A program made the translations under genes and the position numbers. The notes beneath the pieces were generated by a model. It was not told the DNA's origin and did not search any database. It saw only the letters and a list, made by a program, of their open reading frames with translations. This document shows, in pieces, positions 1 to 4,719 of a DNA stretch of 10,271 nt. Within the stretch, counting starts at the first letter, position 1. Each line of letters opens with the position of its first letter. The stretch lies in NCBI GenBank assembly GCA_031288215.1, contig JAITRV010000238.1, positions 1-10,271 on the forward strand. Direction: 5' to 3'. The stretch comes from Spirochaetaceae bacterium. Lineage in GTDB: Bacteria > Spirochaetota > Spirochaetia > Treponematales > Breznakiellaceae.

Positions 1-19
1 GAGCGATATTATAAAAATC

Positions 20-1468
20 ATGAATACGGAAGAAATTACCCTTTATATCGACGAAAACGGCGATGATTCGAATAGCGGAACCCGGGACGATCCCCTGTGG
101 AGTGTGGCAATGGCGTTGAACCGGGTGCGGAAACGGGCGTACAAAGCGGCCTGTTTTGTCATTTCAGGTTCGGTTACCGAGGTGGCCGCCCAGAAGGCGA
201 TGATTGATATTACCGGAGACGGGCTGCCCATAATACTCCTGCGGGGAGAGAGCGCTGAACGTCCGGGGATACTCAACGCCAAGGGGCTTGAGAAACGGGT
301 TATCTATGTCGCCGATGACAATACCCTCTGTATTGAGGGCCATATTGCCATCCGCGGCGGAGTGACCCAGGGCCTCGGCGGGGCGGGGATCGCCGTTGAA
401 GGGGCGACGCTGATCATGAAGGGCGGCGAAATCTCGGACAACGATGCCCGCTTCGGCATGGGCGGGGGCGTTTATGTGGGGAGAGACGGTAAATTTGTCA
501 TGCTGGGGGGCGCTATTACCCGGAACCATACCAAGCTGCACGGGGGCGGCGTGTTTCCCGACGACGGGGGAAAATTTACCCTTTTTGACGGTACGATTTC
601 CGGTAATACCGCCTTTGTTTCCGGCGCGGGCGTCTTTGTGGGACTGGACTCAGAGTTTAAGATGCTGGGGGGCTGCATCGAAAAAAACATGGCCGGCGGG
701 CAAGACGGCATGATGCTTGCGGGCATGTCCATCCCCTGCGGACAGGGCGGCGGGGTGTACGTCTGTCAGAACGCCCTGTTTGAGATGGAGGACGGCAAAA
801 TCATCAAGAACCGCGCCATCGCGGCCGGGCGGAATGACCATGCCGGCTCCGGGGGCGGCGTGTTTGTCGAAAAAGGCGGCGTTTGCTGCATCGCCCAGGG
901 GAGCCTTGCCCAAAACGGGGCGATGAATTGGGGCGGCGGGCTGTATAGCCAGGGGCACTTTACCGTTACCGCGGAATGTATCATCGAAAACAATGTCGCC
1001 CGTCTGGGGGGCGGGGGCATCTATATTACCCAGGAATGGGGGATTTGTGAGATGAAAGGGGGCTTTCTCCTGAACAATTATACCGGCGGCAAGGGCGGCG
1101 CGGTCCACGTTACGGAGAACGCCACCTTTATCTTAGAGCACGGCTTTATCACCAGAAACCACGCCGGCGAATTAGGCCATGCCTTTCTTATAAACGGCAA
1201 AGCCGCCATAAACGGCGGGCTCATCTTTAACAATAAATATCTTCCGGAAAATGAGTTCTACCAGCACCCGGAGCCGGAAGCGCCGGAGCCGGAAGCCCCG
1301 GATGTAGAACTCCCGGAAGCGGACGAGGACGTTCCCGCCCTCGTCTTAGAGGAAGGGGGAAAACTCATTATCCGGGGCGGCGAAATCGAAGGCAAAATAG
1401 CCCTCAAGAGTAAGACCCAGCTTGTGGATCTGAGGGAACAAAAAACCGTGAATCGGCAGGAGGAGTGA
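20..1468 (+). CDS. Right-handed beta-helix repeat protein, possibly 5'-truncated
   Basis: The product has 482 residues from the ATG at 20. Residues 8-35 (YIDENGDDSNSG followed by DDPLWSVAMAL) look like the entry strand and cap typical of parallel beta-helix proteins. Residues 113-408 are a series of degenerate repeats of the form GGGVYV-x-F-x-M-x-GG-x-I-x-x-N, as expected for a beta-solenoid in which Gly/Asn turns separate short strands. The C-terminus has a Pro/Glu-rich linker (418-436, two PEPEA units) and a last strand pair around 438-465. No signal peptide or membrane segment is visible. The frame stays open to base 2 and no Shine-Dalgarno is visible in the 19 bases upstream, so the real start may lie outside the window. 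Alternatively, TATTAT at 7-12 could be a -10 box for a leaderless start at 20. The stop codon lies inside the left arm of a purine-rich inverted repeat. Such proteins are often surface adhesins or polysaccharide-binding proteins; the function here is unknown. Confidence 0.8.
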   Translation: MNTEEITLYIDENGDDSNSGTRDDPLWSVAMALNRVRKRAYKAACFVISGSVTEVAAQKAMIDITGDGLPIILLRGESAERPGILNAKGLEKRVIYVADDNTLCIEGHIAIRGGVTQGLGGAGIAVEGATLIMKGGEISDNDARFGMGGGVYVGRDGKFVMLGGAITRNHTKLHGGGVFPDDGGKFTLFDGTISGNTAFVSGAGVFVGLDSEFKMLGGCIEKNMAGGQDGMMLAGMSIPCGQGGGVYVCQNALFEMEDGKIIKNRAIAAGRNDHAGSGGGVFVEKGGVCCIAQGSLAQNGAMNWGGGLYSQGHFTVTAECIIENNVARLGGGGIYITQEWGICEMKGGFLLNNYTGGKGGAVHVTENATFILEHGFITRNHAGELGHAFLINGKAAINGGLIFNNKYLPENEFYQHPEPEAPEPEAPDVELPEADEDVPALVLEEGGKLIIRGGEIEGKIALKSKTQLVDLREQKTVNRQEE

Positions 1469-1547
1469 GGAGTTAGGAGGAGGGAGGAGTTTTCTGATCA
1501 GGTGTCTTTATTCCGCTCCTCCCTCCTCCCTATCTCCCTCCTCACTC
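1463..1547. repeat. Purine-rich GAGGAG inverted repeat
   Basis: The left arm (1463-1489) is built of GAGTGAGGAG and GGAGGGAGGAG units. The right arm (1516-1547) is its reverse complement with about five extra bases. The 26-base spacer is 1490-1515. The arm contains the TGA stop of the upstream gene. The transcript could fold into a long hairpin that ends the upstream message, but no clean T-tract follows, so it may equally be an inserted low-complexity repeat. Confidence 0.7.
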
Positions 1548-1554
1548 CGAATTT

Positions 1555-1567
1555 GGTGCCCGGCACC
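1555..1567. repeat. GGTGCCCGGCACC palindrome (REP-like)
   Basis: This is a perfect 13-base inverted repeat, GGTGC-CCG-GCACC, preceded by TTT. A related palindrome, GGCGCCAGGCGCC, occurs at 8014-8026. The two differ by paired changes that keep the symmetry. The pattern resembles short REP-type palindromes scattered in bacterial genomes. That family link is an inference; only the palindrome itself is directly seen. Confidence 0.5.
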
Positions 1568-1574
1568 GGGTCAG

Positions 1575-1644
1575 AAAAAAAATTGCATTTTTTTGCGAAT
1601 TTTTTTCAAAAAACCAAGATTTTTTTATCAAAGCGTGATATAGT
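1575..1644 (+). promoter_or_regulatory. A/T-tract upstream element and -10 box (TATAGT)
   Basis: Five homopolymer tracts lie at 1575-1582 (A8), 1588-1594 (T7), 1600-1606 (T7), 1608-1613 (A6) and 1620-1626 (T7), mostly 12-13 bases apart. This stands out in GC-rich surroundings and resembles curved DNA or an UP element. TATAGT at 1639-1644 is a good -10 box; the same hexamer precedes the adenylate cyclase gene. No good -35 hexamer is seen at 16-18 bases. A start near 1651 would place the first hairpin (1654-1671) at the very 5' end of the transcript. Confidence 0.5.
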
Positions 1645-1721
1645 ATTCAGTAGGTTCTTGAAAGAGAGAACGAATTATCAGGCCGCTTCCCGGCGGTCGA
1701 ACCTTATCGGGGTTTCTATAA

Positions 1722-1835
1722 AAAGAGGACCCCGGGGGCAGCCGATCCTGCAAGATTAAACTGCCACCGGGGTTTGCACTTAAGCAAGGTAATTCTAGCC
1801 TATCCGGGTAATAATTACAAGCTTAAGTCCTCTTT
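1722..1835 (+). ncRNA. Three-way-junction RNA module
   Basis: P1 pairs AAAGAGG (1722-1728) with CCTCTTT (1829-1835). P2 pairs 1729-1741 with 1761-1773, 12 of 13 pairs with one G-A mismatch, closing a 19-nt loop. P3 pairs ACTTAAGC (1778-1785) with GCTTAAGT (1821-1828), then has an AAG/AA internal loop, then GTAATT (1789-1794) with AATTAC (1813-1818). P1 abuts P2 and P3 with no unpaired bases, and P2 and P3 are joined by TTGC (1774-1777). The junction geometry resembles riboswitch or ribozyme cores, but no known consensus was recognised. Confidence 0.55.
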
Positions 1836-1865
1836 AATTTACCTTCGGCGTTGATCTGCGCCGGA

Positions 1866-1906
1866 GACATCCGTGATCTGATCCGGGGGACACCTGGGAT
1901 CTGATC
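1866..1906. repeat. Tandem direct repeat ending in GATCTGATC
   Basis: Two 18-base units (1866-1883 and 1889-1906) start with GACA and end with GATCTGATC. They match at 15 of 18 positions and are 23 bases apart. The spacing, close to two helical turns, would suit a dimeric DNA-binding protein. It could also be a local duplication within the structured RNA. Confidence 0.45.
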
Positions 1907-2005
1907 GTGAGTGTATATGTAAGGAGGACGTGCTGTGAAACGGCGTCTTATACTCGGACCTATCATTGCCTCCATCGGATCGAAGATCGATGGACCTCTG
2001 GTCCA

Positions 2006-2117
2006 CGCCCTCCCTGTTCACGTGGCGAGTCCTCTGGGAGGGCGCGGATTTCTGGTCTACGGACCAGAGATCCGGCAGTTTCAGACTCTTCTGCCGGATC
2101 GCAGTCTGCGCTCTCCC
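2006..2117 (+). promoter_or_regulatory. Mutually exclusive helices (switch-like)
   Basis: GGGAGGGCG at 2036-2044 can pair upstream with CGCCCTCCC (2006-2014, 9 bp). The segment 2036-2045 can instead pair downstream with GCGCTCTCCC (2108-2117, 10 bp including one G-U). The second pairing encloses the hairpins 2047-2072 and 2069-2100, which themselves share bases 2069-2072. A terminator follows at 2200. Competing helices ahead of a terminator are the hallmark of attenuators and riboswitch expression platforms; regulation here is an inference. Confidence 0.4.
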
Positions 2118-2199
2118 ATTTTTCTCCCACGTTCTGTTCGGTCTCTTGGGGGACGGCGGATTTTACAAGGCTTTCCGTTCGTCCCCCTGTGTATAGACA

Positions 2200-2231
2200 A
2201 CTCCCGGCGGCCTGTCCGCCGGGAGTCTTTT
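2200..2231 (+). terminator. Intrinsic terminator
   Basis: A perfect 11-bp GC-rich stem (ACTCCCGGCGG at 2200-2210 with CCGCCGGGAGT at 2216-2226) has a CCTGT loop and is followed by CTTTT. The T-tract supports + strand use. It lies 64 bases before the lipoprotein ATG, so it either ends an independent RNA or acts as an attenuator for that gene. Confidence 0.8.
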
Positions 2232-2272
2232 CCCGCGGGTTCCGCGGGCATCCGGGCGTAGACCCTGGATGC
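2232..2272 (+). promoter_or_regulatory. Two leader hairpins before the lipoprotein RBS
   Basis: CCCGCGG (2232-2238) pairs with CCGCGGG (2242-2248) over a GTT loop. GCATCCGGG (2248-2256) pairs with CCC (2263-2265) and GGATGC (2267-2272) with one bulged T. They directly follow the terminator and end 12 bases before the ribosome binding site. No convincing promoter is seen between the terminator and the gene, so transcription probably reads through from upstream. Confidence 0.45.
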
Positions 2273-2283
2273 ATATTTCTTTC

Positions 2284-2289
2284 AGGAGG
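2284..2289 (+). promoter_or_regulatory. Ribosome binding site of the lipoprotein gene
   Basis: AGGAGG lies 5 bases before the ATG at 2295. This fixes the start, and the resulting N-terminus is a lipoprotein signal peptide. Confidence 0.85.
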
Positions 2290-2294
2290 ACTCT

Positions 2295-4133
2295 ATGTAT
2301 AAACGGAGTCATGTTAAGGGAATTGTACTCTTATTCCTTATTTCCCTCATTGCGTTATTGGGCTGCCCCACGGATGCCGGCAGCGACGACAGCCCTGACG
2401 GTACCGGCGATGTGCCGTCGGTTGCGGGCGGCGGAGGCGGAGGCGGCAATCCGTCTACGGAAACGACAGAGCCGGTCACCTTGGCCGCGACGCTCACGGC
2501 GGAAGAATTTAAGGATTATTATCTTGCTCGAAAGGGTTCGTATATTATCCCCGTCGGCGGTGTTACGGTTTCAGGGGCAGATACGTTTTTTGTGCCATCG
2601 GATGTAACCCTTGACTTCGTGGGGGCTTTGACCCTGGACCAGTACAGTGTTATTATAATTGAGGATGCGTCCAGCGTGAAGGGTACCGGAACCGTTACAA
2701 CTGGTACAAGCCCCGTAACAATCGTTGGGGATGCGAGCCTTTCCGGCCTGGCAGGGACGAATGCTACCCCGGTTTCCTATGCATCGGGAACCGGTCCCAT
2801 CAATACCGGCGGAACCGATATCGCGGTAAAAGGCGATATTACGATTAACGGGACAGCCACCGGCACGGATAACATCCTCAATACGGTCCTTGGCGACAAA
2901 AACCTCTACGTGGCCGGTAAATTGACGGTTTCCGCAGCCGTAACCCACACTACCGGTAAGATTACGGTAGCCGGCGATGTTGAGGCTGCCGCGGCGATTA
3001 CCGGCGCCCTTTCCGTTACCGGAAAACTGGATTCTTCCAAGGCCGTTACTATCAGCGGCGCTTCCTCAATAGACGGGAACGTAAAGCTGAGCGGAACCGG
3101 CGCGGACGGCATCCTGAGCACAAGCGGCGCCGCGACCCTTACGGTAGGAGGCGATCTGGAGGCTGCGAGTGTAACCCTGGGTAGCGCCACTACCGATGCC
3201 CTCACCGTAGGCGGCACCGCCAAGATTACCACCCTCACCGGCGGCGCTGCGGCGAATGAGGTTACTTTCACCGGCAAAGCCGTAATTGGCACCATAACCG
3301 GCGGAGCAGCCGCAAACGTGTTTAACTTTGCCGGAAACGACAGCACTATCTCCACCTTTACCTCCGGCGCCGCCGGTACGGTAATTGGCGGAACCGGTAC
3401 GGTCGCCATTGCCAACGCGCTGGGCGACACCTCAACCAACACGGTCATCATCAAAAACACCGGCGGCGTAACGCTGACGGCGGAAAGCACTATCGCGGCT
3501 AATCTCAAGGTGACCAAGGCCGTTATAAAGGGTGATAATACTGGGGTGACCATCGAATCGGACGCTGCCAGTATCGCGGTCCCGGCTGCCGGAAGCATCA
3601 CCGCGGCGGGTACGGGGAGTTCCATCGTTGTCGGTACCACCATAACCCTCACCGAGGCAGTTCTCGGCGCCGGTACCTATACCGTAGCGGCGGCCGCGCT
3701 AACCTTGAGCGGGAGCGCCGTCATCACCGTGAATGACGGCGGTACGGCAGATGTTGGCGGAGCAGCCACCCTTCTGTTGACAACAGCTGATGATAAGGTG
3801 GTCCTTAAATCAGGCGGTACGCTTGCTGTTGCTGTCGGGGCGAAGATAGATGATGCCAGCGGAACACCATTTACTGCCGCAAAACTCGGGGTATACGCGG
3901 CAAGTGATGCGACCTTTACTACTGCTATGAAGACTGCCGTAGCGGGAACAGCGCCTTATGTAGTAACAACGAGCGGGACAGGAGCGGCCAGTGACATCAT
4001 TCTCGGCTTAATAAAGTTTACCTTGGCGGATACTGCCGCCGTCAGAGCCGGAGCAGATGCTTCTACAGGTGCAGCAGCAGGCTCTATCAAAGCCGGCGAA
4101 AATACGGTCGTCGCATTTACCGGCACCACCTAA
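2295..4133 (+). CDS. Putative surface lipoprotein with Ala/Gly/Thr-rich beta-solenoid body
   Basis: The product has 612 residues. The N-terminus is a lipoprotein signal peptide: a basic start (MYKRSHVK), a hydrophobic core (10-22) and LLGC with the lipidated Cys at 24, matching the permissive spirochaetal lipobox. An acidic linker (25-40) and a run of seven Gly (45-51) act as a flexible tether. From about residue 80 the protein is almost entirely short beta-prone segments rich in Ala, Gly, Thr and Val, for example TVGGDLEAASVTLG and the near-duplicate TLTGGAAANEVTF / TITGGAAANVFNF. This points to a beta-solenoid exposed at the cell surface. There are no enzymatic motifs and, apart from the lipid Cys, no Cys. 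The gene has its own ribosome binding site, follows a highly structured leader and is closed by a strong terminator, so it is probably a single-gene unit. An adhesin or matrix role is plausible but unproven. Confidence 0.82.
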   Translation: MYKRSHVKGIVLLFLISLIALLGCPTDAGSDDSPDGTGDVPSVAGGGGGGGNPSTETTEPVTLAATLTAEEFKDYYLARKGSYIIPVGGVTVSGADTFFVPSDVTLDFVGALTLDQYSVIIIEDASSVKGTGTVTTGTSPVTIVGDASLSGLAGTNATPVSYASGTGPINTGGTDIAVKGDITINGTATGTDNILNTVLGDKNLYVAGKLTVSAAVTHTTGKITVAGDVEAAAAITGALSVTGKLDSSKAVTISGASSIDGNVKLSGTGADGILSTSGAATLTVGGDLEAASVTLGSATTDALTVGGTAKITTLTGGAAANEVTFTGKAVIGTITGGAAANVFNFAGNDSTISTFTSGAAGTVIGGTGTVAIANALGDTSTNTVIIKNTGGVTLTAESTIAANLKVTKAVIKGDNTGVTIESDAASIAVPAAGSITAAGTGSSIVVGTTITLTEAVLGAGTYTVAAAALTLSGSAVITVNDGGTADVGGAATLLLTTADDKVVLKSGGTLAVAVGAKIDDASGTPFTAAKLGVYAASDATFTTAMKTAVAGTAPYVVTTSGTGAASDIILGLIKFTLADTAAVRAGADASTGAAAGSIKAGENTVVAFTGTT

Positions 4134-4171
4134 TCCCACCCCCTCAGCGGGGCCGGGTCTGAAGAATCCAC

Positions 4172-4217
4172 GAGGAAGGATAGGCCGTAACACGGCCTAT
4201 CCTTCCTTCTCTCTCTC
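4172..4217 (+). terminator. Terminator after the lipoprotein gene
   Basis: A 14-bp perfect stem (4174-4187 GGAAGGATAGGCCG with 4193-4206) has a TAACA loop and extends by an A-T and a G-T pair (4172-4208). A T/C-rich tail (4207-4217) follows. The tail is alternating rather than pure T, but position and stem strength fit an intrinsic terminator 38 bases after the stop codon. Confidence 0.75.
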
Positions 4218-4225
4218 GTACAACC

Positions 4226-4314
4226 GCTGGTCTTGTGACCATAACGGCGCAAGGTGATACCGGCGGGAATACATTTAAGCGGTCCGCCCTCCCTCCCCGC
4301 TTTTTGTGACCAGC
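4226..4314. repeat. TTGTGACCA direct repeat and GCTGGTC inverted repeat
   Basis: TTGTGACCA occurs at 4233-4241 and 4304-4312. GCTGGTC (4226-4232) is inverted relative to GACCAGC (4308-4314), bracketing about 75 bases. Inside, AAGCGG (4277-4282) and CCGCTT (4297-4302) plus three further T form a weak terminator-like hairpin. This may be a remnant of an inserted element; I see no gene here. Confidence 0.35.
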
Positions 4315-4409
4315 CCGCCTGGATCGGCTTCTTGCCACAGTCCAGCCTCCACCTCCCACCGGCCAAGGCAGCCTCACCCCGCACCCGTACCCGCCCCCAC
4401 GCGCTAAAA

Positions 4410-4680
4410 GCCAGCCGAGGGATGCCTCGCCGGAAAAACCGGCACGGGCCGGTAGGGGCCGGCACAGGACAGAATCGCGATGGGGGGTGGCAGGGAAATA
4501 CCCCGGGCGACCCCTTTTGAGCAGAGGAACCAGTTATGCCGTAGGCATCAAGAGCAACGTCGCGAACAGGGGGCGACCGGAGTATTTCCCTGACAGGACC
4601 CCCCCGCAGATCTCTCTTGTGCCGGCCCATGCCGGCCCGTGCCGGGAGGACCAGTCAGGGGTATCCCCCGGCCTGCTGGC
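4410..4680. repeat. 271-bp imperfect palindrome
   Basis: The outer arms start GCCAGC (4410) and end GCTGGC (4680). A 27-base segment at 4439-4465 is the reverse complement of 4619-4645 with two mismatches. The inner arms 4493-4514 and 4569-4590 match at 19 of 22 positions. Intermediate bases also align with small gaps. The roughly 54-base centre holds ATGCC-GTA-GGCAT (4535-4547). No coding sequence is convincing in either strand. It looks like a non-autonomous mobile or repetitive element, or DNA able to form a large cruciform. It ends 24 bases before the promoter of the next gene. Confidence 0.6.
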
Positions 4681-4704
4681 CTGCTGGCGGAAAAGCCCGT
4701 CCTA

Positions 4705-4713
4705 TGATATACT
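4705..4713 (+). promoter_or_regulatory. Extended -10 promoter, probably leaderless
   Basis: TGATATACT is an extended -10 (TG-n-TATACT). Only 6 bases separate it from the ATG at 4720, so the expected transcription start coincides with the ATG. There is no Shine-Dalgarno upstream. The -35 region (TGGCGG at 17 bases) is poor, as is common when the extended -10 is present. Confidence 0.6.
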
Positions 4714-4719
4714 CATACT

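Larger units (their letters stand above)
1651..2231 (+). ncRNA. Candidate large structured RNA or leader
   Basis: About 580 nt between a candidate promoter and an intrinsic terminator contain a nearly continuous chain of helices. These are 1654-1671 (GTTCTT/GAGAAC), 1681-1698 (GGCCGC/GCGGTC), the three-way junction 1722-1835, 1844-1865 (TTCGGCG/CGCCGGA), 1972-1993 (CCATCGGATC/GATCGATGG, one bulge), 1991-2005 (TGGACC/GGTCCA), 2006-2044 (9 bp), 2047-2072 (11 bp with a TACG tetraloop), 2069-2100 (10 bp) and 2148-2187 (8+4 bp). It ends in the terminator at 2200-2231. All three + frames are partly open, but none gives a recognisable protein. It matches no riboswitch or housekeeping RNA that I could recall; I looked for tmRNA, RNase P, SRP, 6S, T-box and c-di-GMP-I signatures. 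It may be a stand-alone RNA or the 5' leader of the lipoprotein gene at 2295. Confidence 0.5.

Noticed and set aside
1690..1720. Possible tRNA T-arm (GGTCGAACC)
   Set aside because: It lacks the GGTTCGA core, an acceptor stem and an anticodon arm at the right distances.
1502..1759. 85-codon frame starting at GTG
   Set aside because: It starts inside the spacer of the purine-rich inverted repeat, runs through homopolymer A/T tracts, the promoter and the first RNA helices, and has no ribosome binding site or family resemblance.
1651..1840. 6S RNA, c-di-GMP riboswitch, hammerhead ribozyme or T-box identity for the first half of the structured region
   Set aside because: Characteristic conserved strings such as CTGATGA for hammerhead or the T-box motif are absent, and the helix order does not match. 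Identity is left open.
1907..2302. Overlapping + strand frames of 76-131 codons in the leader (starts at 1907, 1935, 1966)
   Set aside because: All three frames are open together, so openness reflects composition. They run across stem-loops and, except the shortest, the terminator. Only the 1935 start has a good ribosome binding site, and it is kept as a finding rather than a gene.
2906..3652. 248-codon - strand frame inside the lipoprotein gene
   Set aside because: A hydrophobic Val/Pro/Ala-rich shadow of the Ala/Gly/Thr-rich coding strand. The + frame has a ribosome binding site and a lipoprotein signal.
4130..4630. 166-codon - strand frame across the lipoprotein terminator and the large palindrome
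   Set aside because: Its sequence is Arg/Gly/Pro-rich low complexity, reads through an intrinsic terminator and half of the inverted repeat, and has no recognisable domain. The overlapping + strand frames at 4254-4747 fail for the same reasons.
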